This document shows, piece after piece, positions 55,401 through 64,000 of a DNA stretch of 64,000 nt. The notes beneath the pieces were generated by a model that made no database searches, was not told the origin of the DNA, and saw only the letters and a list, made by a program, of their open reading frames with translations. The stretch spans positions 248,001-312,000 of the forward strand of contig MU867067.1 of NCBI GenBank assembly GCA_033725935.1. The letters run 5' to 3'. This DNA is from Cladorrhinum sp. PSN259 (Eukaryota > Ascomycota > Sordariomycetes > Sordariales > Podosporaceae). Positions within the stretch are counted from its first letter, which is position 1; each line of letters starts with the position of its first letter. The position numbers and the translations under genes are program-made.

Positions 55401-58400
55401 CCTGTTTCCCGCCTGGATCAAGCCTTCAGATTCTGAAGTCCCCCCTCTGCTTGTCTACAAGTGGGCACAGGGCATCAATAACCTCGATAAGGTTTGGGAG
55501 ACATCGAATGGCGAGTGCAATGTCATGATCGAGACTTCGCTTTCCAAGGTCTACGAGAAGATTGAGCTGACCCTTCTCAACTCCCTTTTGCGGCTGATCA
55601 TGGACCACAACTTGGCCGACTACATCACCGCCAAAAACAACGTAACCCTGACATACAAGGACATGAGCCATGTCAACAGCTATGGCATGATTCGCGGTCT
55701 TCAATTTTCCGCATTCGTATTCCAGTACTATGGTCTTATCCTTGATCTGCTGCTACTCGGCCCACAGCGTGCCAGCGAGATCGCTGGTCCCCCACAGAGC
55801 CCCAATGACTTCCTTCAGTTCCAAGATAAGGACACCGAAACGAGGCATCCCATCAGGCTCTATACCAGATATATCGACAAGATTTGGGTCTTCCTGCGTT
55901 TCACTGCCGACGAGTCTCGAGACCTTATCCAACGGTTCCTCACAGAGCAACCGGATCCCAACTTTGAGAACGTCATTGGCTACAAGAGCAAGAAGTGCTG
56001 GCCCAGAGATTCTCGTATGCGCCTCATGAGGCACGATGTGAACCTTGGCAGGGCTGTTTTCTGGGATTTGAAGAACCGCCTGCCACGATCGGTGACCACA
56101 ATCGAGTGGGAAGACACTTTCGCCAGTGTCTACAGCAAGGACAACCCGAACCTGCTATTCTCCATGTGCGGATTCGAGGTCCGCATTCTGCCCAAGATTC
56201 GCAATCAGAACGATGAGTTCCCGGTCAAGGATAGCGTTTGGTCATTGGTGGATAATACCACCAAGGAACGGACTGCACATGCCTTCCTGCAGGTAACTGA
56301 GGAGGATATCCAGAAGTTCAACAATCGTATCCGGCAGATTCTCATGTCTTCTGGCTCCACAACCTTTACCAAGATCGCCAACAAGTGGAACACTGCACTG
56401 ATCGCTCTGTTTACATACTATCGTGAGGCTGCCGTGTCTACTGTCAACCTGCTGGACACGATTGTGAAGTGTGAGACCAAGATTCAGACTCGTGTCAAGA
56501 TTGGCCTGAACTCCAAGATGCCTTCGCGTTTCCCGCCAGCGGTGTTTTACACTCCAAAGGAACTTGGTGGTCTCGGTATGATTTCAGGGTCTCACATCTT
56601 GATCCCTACCAGTGACAAGCGGTGGTCGAAGCAAACGGATGTCGGTGTCACGCACTACCGTGCCGGTATGTCTCATGATGAAGAGACGCTGATTCCCAAT
56701 ATCTTCCGCTATATCATCCCGTGGGAGGCCGAGTTCATTGATTCGCAGCGCGTTTGGACGGAATACTCTCAGAAGCGCCTAGAAGCCAACCAGCAAAACA
56801 GGAGATTGACCTTGGAGGATTTGGAGGATAGCTGGGACCGTGGTTTGCCCCGCATCAATACCCTTTTCCAGAAGGATCGAAGCACGCTGAGCTTCGACAA
56901 GGGCTTCCGCACACGAGCTGAGTTCAAGATTTACCAACTCATGAAGAGCAATCCATTCTGGTGGACAAGCCAGAGACACGACGGCAAGCTGTGGAATCTC
57001 AACGCGTACAGAACCGATGTCATTCAAGCGTTGGGTGGTGTCGAAACAATTCTTGAACACACACTGTTCAAAGCAACAGGTTTCCCATCCTGGGAGGGCC
57101 TCTTCTGGGAAAAAGCGAGCGGTTTCGAAGAGTCGATGAAGTTCAAGAAGTTGACAAACGCTCAGCGCAGCGGTCTAAACCAAATTCCCAATCGTCGTTT
57201 CACGCTCTGGTGGTCTCCCACCATCAACAGAGCCAACGTCTACGTCGGTTTCCAAGTGCAGCTGGATCTTACCGGTATCTTCTTGCACGGCAAGATTCCT
57301 ACGCTCAAGATCTCACTCATTCAGATCTTCCGTGCCCATTTATGGCAGAAGATCCACGAGTCTGTTGTCATGGATTTGTGCCAGGTATTCGACCAGGAGC
57401 TTGAGGCTCTCAGCATCGAGTCGGTACAGAAGGAGACCATCCATCCCCGTAAATCGTACAAGATGAACAGCTCATGTGCCGACATCCAGCTTTTCGCTAG
57501 CCACAAGTGGAATGTCACCAGGCCGTCACTTCTCTTCGATAACAAGGACGTCATAGAGGCAACAACCACCAACAAGTTCTGGATTGACGTGCAGCTTCGA
57601 TATGGTGACTATGACTCTCACGATATTGAGAGATACGTTAGAGCCAAGTATCTCGACTACACGACTGACAGCATGAGTTTGTACCCATCGCCTACCGGTC
57701 TGATGATTGGTATCGATTTGGCGTACAACCTTTACTCGGCCTACGGCCAGTACTTCCCTGGTCTCAAGACCCTCGTCCAGCAGGCCATGTCCAAGATCAT
57801 GAAGGCCAACCCTGCCCTCTACGTCCTTCGCGAACGTATCCGCAAGGGTCTTCAGCTTTATGCTTCTGAGAGCAACCAGGAGTTCCTGAACTCGCAAAAC
57901 TACTCGGAACTCTTCAGCAACCAGACCCAGCTGTTTATCGATGATACCAACGTTTACCGTGTCACCATCCACAAGACATTTGAGGGTAACTTGACCACCA
58001 AACCCATCAATGGTGCCATCTTCATCTTCAATCCCCGCACTGGTCAGCTCTTCTTGAAGATTATTCACACCAGTGTCTGGGCTGGACAGAAACGTCTCGG
58101 TCAGCTGGCGAAGTGGAAGACGGCCGAAGAAGTTGCAGCCTTGATCAGATCATTGCCGGTTGAGGAACAGCCGAAGCAACTGATTGTCACACGAAAGGGT
58201 CTTCTTGATCCTCTCGAGGTCAACTTGCTCGATTTCCCTAACATCTCTATCCGCGCTTCCGAGTTGCAGCTTCCTTTCCAGGCTGCCATGAAGGTGGAGA
58301 AGCTTGGTGACATGATTCTCAGAGCCACTGAGCCCATGATGGTTCTGTTCAATCTTTACGACGAATGGCTGAAGAGTATTTCCTCTTACACGGCTTTCTC

Positions 58401-59610
58401 TCGTCTGATTCTCATCCTCCGTGCCCTCCACGTCAACCAGGACAAGACGAAACTTATTCTGCGCCCTGACAAGACTGTGATCACCCAAGAGCATCACATT
58501 TGGCCTTCACTCTCGGACGAGGACTGGATCAAGGTTGAAACGCAGCTGCGTGATCTTATTCTCAACGATTACGGAAAGAAGAACAACGTCAATGTTTCCA
58601 GTTTGACCAGCAGTGAAGTCAGAGACATTATCTTGGGTATGGAGATTTCTGCTCCATCCCTCCAGAGACAACAGGCTGCCGAGATCGAGAAGCAGCAACA
58701 AGAGCAGCAGCAGCTGACTGCCGTTACGACCAAGACGCAAAACGTTCACGGAGAGGAGATCATCGTCACCACAACCTCGCAGTTTGAGCAGCAGACCTTT
58801 GCCTCAAAGACTGAGTGGCGTACCCGTGCGATTGCTACGTCTAATCTGCGCACGAGATCAAACAATATGTACGTCTCCCCGGTGGACAACGATGTTGACG
58901 ATGTCACGTACGTGATGCCCAAGAACATCCTCAAGAAGTTCATCCAGGTTGCGGATCTGCGTGTCCAGGTTGCTGGGTATCTTTATGGTTCCTCGCCAGC
59001 GGATAATGATCAAGTCAAGGAGGTCAAGTGCATCGTCATGGTGCCGCAGATTGGTGGTCTACGCAACGTGCAGTTGCCCCAGCAGCTTCCTCAGCATGAG
59101 CTTCTCAAGGGCATGGAGCCTCTCGGTATCATTCACACCATGTCTGGCAACGAACTGCCCTACATGTCGGCCATGGACGTCACCGACCATGCTAGACTGC
59201 TTGATCTTCACCCGTCATGGGACAAGCAGAGCACCTTGACCGTCACTGTCTCGTTTACTCCAGGCAGCGTATCTCTCTCTGCATGGGCTTTGACGCCGCA
59301 AGGATACAAGTGGGGAGCGGAGAATAAGGATGTGGGCAGCGACCAGCCGCAGGGTTTTTCTACTACCATGGGCGAGAAGAGACAGCTCCTGCTCAGCGAA
59401 AAGTTCAGAGGGTTCTTCTTGGTCCCCGAATCGGGCAAGTGGAATTACAGCTTCATGGGCAGTGCTTTTGGCGGGATTGAGAAGAAGCCAGTGGGCGTCA
59501 AGCTGGATGCGCCTGCGCCGTTCTACAGCGACTGCCATCGGCCGATCCACTTTAGCAGCTTCAATGAATTGGAGGACATTTGGGTTGATAGGCAGGATAA
59601 TTTTGCTTAA
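52489..59610 (+). CDS. prp8: Pre-mRNA splicing factor Prp8 (U5 snRNP)
   Basis: This central spliceosome protein cradles the catalytic RNA core. It is a single uninterrupted frame of 2,373 aa, close to the length of other Prp8 proteins. A Pro-rich N-terminal leader (residues 1 to about 47) precedes the conserved body (KKKEWLRDQRARFGEKRKGGFVETQKADMPPEHLRKI). In order, the PRO8NT, PROCN, RRM-like, U5-binding, U6-binding, RNase H-like (domain IV) and C-terminal Jab1/MPN regions can be followed. The Jab1/MPN domain spans roughly 2140-2270 (YVMPKNILKKFIQVADLRVQVAGYLYG to MSGNELPYMSAMD). The extreme C-terminus (HRPIHFSSFNELE) matches the segment that regulates Brr2. No intein is present, although many ascomycete prp8 genes carry one. 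No intron is needed to keep frame. Confidence 0.98.
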   Translation: MSLPPPPPPGWGPPPPPPPPPPPPGPPSSLPPPPAIPAPPPPGYLPPSNPQVAKFAQKKKEWLRDQRARFGEKRKGGFVETQKADMPPEHLRKIVKDIGDVSQKKYTNDKRSYLGALKFMPHAVLKLLENMPMPWESAREVKVLYHVNGCLTLVNEIPRVIEPVFFAQWATMWTTMRKEKSDRRLFKRMRFPPFDDEEPPLSWSENIEDVEPLEPIQMELDEDEEAAVYEWFYDHQPLLDTSHVNGPSYKKWNLTLPQMASLYRLSRPLVSEVVDDNYFYLFELKSFLTAKALNVALPGGPRFEPLYKDIDPNDEDFGEFNAMDRIIFRNPIRTECRVSFPYLYNALPRSVHLSWHSHPQIVYSRTEDQNLPAFYFDTSINPISSRAVAPKNLTVSHEDEIFGEGNIEEPEEEAFELPAGVEPFFDDEDLYTEDTASAIELWWAPYPFDRRSGRMIRAQDVPLIKHWYLEHCPPKQPVKVRVSYQKLLKTYVLNELHKKKPKALQRQNLLKSLKQTKFFQQTTIDWVEAGLQVCRQGFNMLNLLIHRKNLTYLHLDYNFNLKPVKTLTTKERKKSRFGNAFHLMREILRLTKLLVDAQVQYRLGNIDAFQLADGILYAFNHVGQLTGMYRYKYKLMHQIRSCKDLKHLIYYRFNAGPVGKGPGCGFWAPAWRVWLFFMRGIIPLLERWLGNLLSRQFEGRHSKGVAKTVTKQRVESHFDLELRASVMADLMDMMPEGIKQNKVNTVLQHLSEAWRCWKSNIPWKVPGLPAAIENIILRYVKSKADWWVSVAHYNRERIRRGATVDKTVAKKNVGRLTRLWLKAEQERQHNHMKDGPYVSSEEAVAIYTTTVHWLESRKFSPIPFPSVSYKHDTKILILALERLREAYSTKGRLNQSQREELALIEQAYDSPGTTLERIKRFLLTQRAFKEVGIDMNDNYSTINPVYDIEPIEKISDAYLDQYLWYQADQRHLFPAWIKPSDSEVPPLLVYKWAQGINNLDKVWETSNGECNVMIETSLSKVYEKIELTLLNSLLRLIMDHNLADYITAKNNVTLTYKDMSHVNSYGMIRGLQFSAFVFQYYGLILDLLLLGPQRASEIAGPPQSPNDFLQFQDKDTETRHPIRLYTRYIDKIWVFLRFTADESRDLIQRFLTEQPDPNFENVIGYKSKKCWPRDSRMRLMRHDVNLGRAVFWDLKNRLPRSVTTIEWEDTFASVYSKDNPNLLFSMCGFEVRILPKIRNQNDEFPVKDSVWSLVDNTTKERTAHAFLQVTEEDIQKFNNRIRQILMSSGSTTFTKIANKWNTALIALFTYYREAAVSTVNLLDTIVKCETKIQTRVKIGLNSKMPSRFPPAVFYTPKELGGLGMISGSHILIPTSDKRWSKQTDVGVTHYRAGMSHDEETLIPNIFRYIIPWEAEFIDSQRVWTEYSQKRLEANQQNRRLTLEDLEDSWDRGLPRINTLFQKDRSTLSFDKGFRTRAEFKIYQLMKSNPFWWTSQRHDGKLWNLNAYRTDVIQALGGVETILEHTLFKATGFPSWEGLFWEKASGFEESMKFKKLTNAQRSGLNQIPNRRFTLWWSPTINRANVYVGFQVQLDLTGIFLHGKIPTLKISLIQIFRAHLWQKIHESVVMDLCQVFDQELEALSIESVQKETIHPRKSYKMNSSCADIQLFASHKWNVTRPSLLFDNKDVIEATTTNKFWIDVQLRYGDYDSHDIERYVRAKYLDYTTDSMSLYPSPTGLMIGIDLAYNLYSAYGQYFPGLKTLVQQAMSKIMKANPALYVLRERIRKGLQLYASESNQEFLNSQNYSELFSNQTQLFIDDTNVYRVTIHKTFEGNLTTKPINGAIFIFNPRTGQLFLKIIHTSVWAGQKRLGQLAKWKTAEEVAALIRSLPVEEQPKQLIVTRKGLLDPLEVNLLDFPNISIRASELQLPFQAAMKVEKLGDMILRATEPMMVLFNLYDEWLKSISSYTAFSRLILILRALHVNQDKTKLILRPDKTVITQEHHIWPSLSDEDWIKVETQLRDLILNDYGKKNNVNVSSLTSSEVRDIILGMEISAPSLQRQQAAEIEKQQQEQQQLTAVTTKTQNVHGEEIIVTTTSQFEQQTFASKTEWRTRAIATSNLRTRSNNMYVSPVDNDVDDVTYVMPKNILKKFIQVADLRVQVAGYLYGSSPADNDQVKEVKCIVMVPQIGGLRNVQLPQQLPQHELLKGMEPLGIIHTMSGNELPYMSAMDVTDHARLLDLHPSWDKQSTLTVTVSFTPGSVSLSAWALTPQGYKWGAENKDVGSDQPQGFSTTMGEKRQLLLSEKFRGFFLVPESGKWNYSFMGSAFGGIEKKPVGVKLDAPAPFYSDCHRPIHFSSFNELEDIWVDRQDNFA

Positions 59611-62600
59611 GACGACCGGAGTGGGACTGACGGGGTTTAGTCTGAAAGAAGACAGAACGGATATGCGGGTAGGACGGTTGATCAGAAGTTTAGCGATGAT
59701 GTGCATGAAAGGTTGTTTTAGGTAGCCACCGGCGGTTCGGTTGTAGGAAGGGAGTGGGACGCGAGGTTACCAGAGACTGTTACTGTGTTTGATCTGCTTC
59801 CTCTCCTTCACATGCGTTTGTCTTTAGTTATCATGATGGGCAGGGCAGGCGTTTTTTTTGGGTTCTTTTTGAAAGAAAAAAAGCATATTCAAAAACGGTC
59901 GAGACAGAAGCGGGTGTGGATACGTATATATCATGATTATTTAGTTATGGGAGTTTCATCAGCATGCAAAATATAATTAATGAACAGAGTATTGTTGGAT
60001 GAAGATGTCAGTAGACCAGTAGCTTGGTAATCTTGTGATTTGTGAGGTAGTATCCCGAAGATGATCGGCGTTGCAGCTGAGCCCGCACGGAAGCCGGAAA
60101 ATACATGGACGCAAGACATACCCTATCTTGTGAAGACAGACTGTCAGGGCTGATTCAGCAGTTGGGCGTGCTGATCACGATAGATTGCTTTCAATGCGTT
60201 TATGCGTGAGGTCATGGACGTTTTCCCAGTTGGGAAACTCGATAAGACGGCTTTAAGAAGATATCTCTCGTTCCAAGGGAGCGGAGCGCGCGGCTGCAGA
60301 CATGGATGGGACTACAGATGTGTTACCAGATGCAGCTGCATGCCAAGTGGGACCTGCAGCATGAAAAGAAAAATGTCCGGACGGAGAATTATACTCTTTC
60401 CTGTTTGTCTGCCCTGTCATTATCTCCACATGGGATGGGGGTGTTCATGTAGACCCTGGACGATGTCTCGGGAGTCACAGGAGCTTAAGGGCCCCCCTTG
60501 CTCGCTGCAGCGGCCAGCCCGATCCGGGGTAATGGACTCCACCCACCACTCTTTCTCGTTCGATGCCTCTCTCCTCCGAGCATCAAGATGCTGATCAGGA
60601 GTCTCGGGAGCTGAGCAGACGTGTGAGGTGTGACAAGAAGCAGTAAGCCGAACAGCGAGCTTGGGTCTAAAGGAATTTTGTGGGCGACTGGATCAAGAGG
60701 CGTCGGCGGTCAATTATCAGACGATCGACGACGATATCGAATATCCTGCAGGTTCATTAGAGTTTACCTTCCTCAGCTGTGATGACAAGAAAAAGTAAGC
60801 CCCCCCATGGGTGGGCATGAGATTGTCACTCCCCGGGCTCCACCCGTTCGCCCTTCCATCCGGCTTCTCGAACGGCCAAGAAAAAAGCAAAGACCCTACC
60901 TAATTAACCCCTGGTTACACACCTATTTTTGGACGTTCGATGACGAGCAGCACTGGCAGCTGGCCTTGTTTTTCGCGGGGTTGTCCGGGGGCTGAAAGGA
61001 ATTCAAGAGAACTTGTGTTGGGAGAACGCATAAACTCAATTTGAATGGGATGCATGTGAGTTTCCAATAGTTGCAGCATCCCACTTTCCCAATTCCATTG
61101 ACGAGTCCGAGGAGGGGAGGAGCCATCGTGAATGAATGAATGCAGTGATGGAGGTTGGCATGAGGTCGGGAAGGCACAGACCCGTCCGATGATCCAGTCT
61201 GCGGATCGTTTACCTGCTCCACCTGGGAAAGAGAAGCTCAGAAGCTCAGAACCTTGAACTCAATTCCAAATTCCCTCAAAAATCATCTACGAGGATCTAC
61301 AAGCGACGGCCCGCAGCAACAAATGGCGGAAGCGAGCCCGGGAGTCTCGACGGCCGGACGGGCAACTCGACCCCCAAGATCTCCAAAATCGCAAAGAAGT
61401 TGAGGCTCGGTTCTCGACGATCGTCAAAGCTCTCGGACATAGAAGCCACCTGCAGCCTTCTAGAAGATGGAAATCACGTTAATCTTGTGTTTTTGCTGGA
61501 GCATAACACGATCTTTAATTGCAAGGTTCAAGTGAAACACGTTTCCTTCATGCGGTGCTTGGCCAGGACCTCCACCACTGTGTGCCAAGACGCGCCAGCG
61601 CCATCGCGGCAACCATCACTGAACACCCCTCCGTATCAAAGACGCGAGAAACACACCTTCTCAGCTGCATTCACTGGAGTCAATCAATACCCTCGCAGCA
61701 TTGACATGCGCAATCTTGGGGTTCCCGGAATTAGCCTTTTCAAGCCAACACTACCACCATAACGGCTATCGCGGGACTGCGAACGGCCCAGCTGCCCAGC
61801 TCAACAGATCGCGCTTAGCTTCTCCTAACGGTTCGTCCCTCTTGCTGCCGCGCTATCAATGATCATCAGATGAACATCTTCTAGGTACGCCATCCTGAGC
61901 CTGGGTCGTCGTCCGAAAATTCCCTGGTCATTATCGCCGCCCGGTAACCCATGGCTTTAATCGCCATCAGTGCTCCATGGAACCGGAACGAGTGTTCATA
62001 GGACAGGAGTCCGCATACAATCCCTGTGCCGGACCCGCGGGCATCAAAGGATACGATTGCCTGATCCTGAAGGACCACGGAAATCTCCCGGACGGGCCCA
62101 ACAGAAGGTGCCTTTGCTTTACCGTACGAAGGTCGAGACCGAGCCGTTGATAGCATCTCAAGCCACAGGGCTAATACTTGGACGAGCGAAAGACAGCCAG
62201 GCATCGCCTTGGTGCTCTTTTTTCCCACTTCGGCAATCGGTAACTAACCATGTGTGGCTTGTTTTGATCAGTCTTTCTTTTTTGCATGCCCTACAGACAG
62301 GCTACTGTGCGGATAGCGTGCCTGGGCAGTGGACACCGATCTCTATTCAGTCTGATATAGCCCACCCCAGTCATTATATCCCGTTTCGGACACACTGGAG
62401 CAACACCCATCCCAGCAGGCTCTCCGCCTTGCCACTCACGGGACTGTCCAACACTCATCAACATGGTACCATGGTTCTGTTTCTGTACCTCCAAGTACCC
62501 AACCCCAGCCAAGCTCCCCAGCCAGGTACCTTCGCGCCGTTTCCTCTAAGCCCTGAGAGCTATGGCGACTTTGCTCGGGATCTAGGAACTCCCACACCCG

Positions 62601-63720
62601 GAAAAGTTTCTGAAGCCCCTCCACAGCCTTCCCCCCCCTCCCCTCCTTCCCACAATTTCTCCAGCAGATCGCTCGCAATACGATGCTTGGGGCAAGATTC
62701 GTTACCGGTTTGAGGTGCGAGGCAAGTGCCGTTGCTGCAGAAGCCTAGACACCCACAGGACCCCCAGAGTCACCTGTCGTCATGCTCTCCTCCGGCTGCA
62801 TGGGAAGGAGTGTTTCACATTTTATTCTTCATATGGTTGCATGTTTTGTATCTCTCCATGGGGTCTCCATCCCACGTCTCTCTTTGGACGATTTGGTTTT
62901 GTCCAGTATCCCTTTTGGGTTAATCTGTCTGGGGTCTGCGAATTTTGGATCATTTGTTCCACCAAGCTCCCCCTGTCTCCGCCAGGGCCAAGATGGCTGT
63001 CATGCCCCCGTCGTTGCATCATTAACTGATGCCGGGGTCTAGTTTCTATATCCGGCCGCGATACCATGGCATAAGATTTTCAAATTATGCTACCGTCATC
63101 GTTGGACAAGCCTGCGAGGTGACTTGATCCCCACACAGTCAGGAACGATCTTTGTCTACACTAGCACATGGGGGGGTGGGAAATCACCTTGGTGCTTTAA
63201 GTTGGACCCTCCCCTGGCCCTGGCATACCCGCAAGTCTATACTCTGCTACACGGTACCGAATATCAGACGATATAATGCGAGCTATGCCCACGAGTGCTT
63301 GCTCTGGTTCCTGAGCTCTTGCTTGTATTTCTTCTCCAAAGCGTCCAGATAACCACAGGAAGCTTCGGCCAAATCGACGACATATTCGGACCGCTGCGGA
63401 ATCCTGGGCAACAAATCACAGTCACATTCACGATTACCGAAAGAAACCAAAAAGAAGTCACATACAGGCGCCCACACACACGTTGTAGGAAGCAGAGCAA
63501 TGAGCTACTGAAAGGGTTCCATTAGGGTACCTTCATCACTCGCCGCCCAGCCCTCTCGGAACCAACTCCTTAATCCCCCGGGAGGATAAGCCCCCAACAA
63601 TAACAACTGCCGACCGCAACTTCTCACCCTTACATCCGTTGAACACGCCGCCTTTTAGACATCACATGCTCTCTGGTTCCCTCTGGAGCTCAGTTTTCAC
63701 ACGACACAACGTAGAATTAG
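59611..63720. other. Gene-poor region of about 4.1 kb
   Basis: Beyond the prp8 3' UTR I can support no gene. Open frames exist on both strands, the longest on the plus strand at 61970-62713, but their composition is mixed and no domain is seen. The region may be the long promoter or leader of a gene to the right, as is common for fungal transcription-factor genes. That is inference. Confidence 0.45.
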
Positions 63721-64000
63721 TATCCAAGACTGACGGCAGGCATCCTGAGCTGGCCGGAACGGAACGGTCCACCGCAGCTTTCTCCGACGCAGCCCCGCGG
63801 GGCTCCCTCTCCTCAAATTCTTTCCATTCAGAATCCGGCGACCAGCCAGAGCGGCTCGCTCTGGCGGAACCCATGTGTCGGAGGCACACTGGCGGGCAAC
63901 TACCGTGTAGGACCGGATTACAATGTCGATTACTCGTCACAGGAGCCGCATACGGCCGAGCAGAGCCAAGCTCCGCATCCTTATGATGGCCACCATCACC
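63721..64000 (+). CDS. Possible coding exon running off the right edge
   Basis: One plus-strand frame is open from about 63721 to the window end without an ATG. Its last part reads like ordinary polar protein sequence (NPCVGGTLAGNYRVGPDYN, then QEPHTAEQSQAPHPYDGHHH). A good 3' splice acceptor (TTCTTTCCATTCAG) ends near 63836, in phase with this frame, so the exon may begin at 63837. I do not recognise the product. It could be chance, since only 55 or so codons are visible. Confidence 0.3.

Noticed and set aside
60202..60280. Resemblance to the end of an adenylation domain (GKLDKTALRR)
   Set aside because: Only about ten residues match, upstream and downstream sequence shows no NRPS motifs, and the frame is otherwise unlike coding DNA.
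61970..62713. Plus-strand open frame of about 247 codons after prp8
   Set aside because: Residue composition looks like translated non-coding DNA, with no domain, and other frames show similar openness.

Overview
The window looks like nuclear chromosomal DNA of a filamentous ascomycete (Pezizomycotina), most likely a sordariomycete. Genes are spaced by 0.4-4 kb. Many carry one to six short introns (about 50-80 nt, a few 100-210 nt) with GTATGT/GTAAGT-type donors and CTAAC/CTGAC-like branch points. The gene set includes palH/RIM21, a TeaC/Bud14 polarity factor, DUF1996/WSC secreted proteins and a Lag1 ceramide synthase, which is typical of moulds. The genus cannot be named from the sequence alone.

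Layout from left to right. (1) 1-4.3 kb: a class A J-protein (Xdj1-like, minus, cut by the left edge) is divergent from mitochondrial glutamyl-tRNA synthetase. (2) 7.3-13.1 kb: two secreted DUF1996 proteins in the same orientation, the second with a C-terminal WSC domain. (3) 13.8-18.0 kb: the rRNA cytosine-C5 methyltransferase Rcm1 (NSUN5 family) is convergent with ceramide synthase Lag1. (4) 19.7-22.1 kb: the seven-TM ambient-pH sensor PalH. (5) 26.4-29.8 kb: a TeaC/Tea4/Bud14-type SH3 protein with a PP1-docking motif. (6) 31.7-32.9 kb: a short-chain dehydrogenase. (7) 33.8-35.6 kb: an RRM protein with an inferred 10-nt microexon, minus. (8) 37.6-42.8 kb: a GPI-anchored-type surface protein, a CDK10/11-type kinase and an unrecognised disordered protein, all plus. 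(9) 43.1 kb: tRNA-Val(CAC), minus. (10) 44.0-48.0 kb: coronin (plus) is convergent with a eukaryotic zeta-toxin-fold kinase (minus). (11) 48.7-59.6 kb: eIF3c/Nip1 (minus) is divergent from an intronless, intein-free Prp8 (plus). (12) 59.6-64 kb: about 4 kb without a supportable gene, ending in an open frame that may be the first recognisable exon of a gene lying to the right.

Most genes are conserved housekeeping genes: translation (mitochondrial GluRS, eIF3c, tRNA-Val, Rcm1), splicing (Prp8), lipid and membrane (Lag1), pH sensing (PalH), and polarity and actin (TeaC, coronin). They are not organised as one pathway. I see no CRISPR array, transposon ORF, biosynthetic gene cluster or clearly new multi-gene system. 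The points most worth checking are gene-structure oddities (a microexon, a GC-AG intron, a stop/start-overlapping uORF), an 18-bp tandem repeat, the DUF1996 pair, and the fungal zeta-fold protein. Exon coordinates were worked out by hand from frame continuity and splice consensus; none is confirmed by transcripts.
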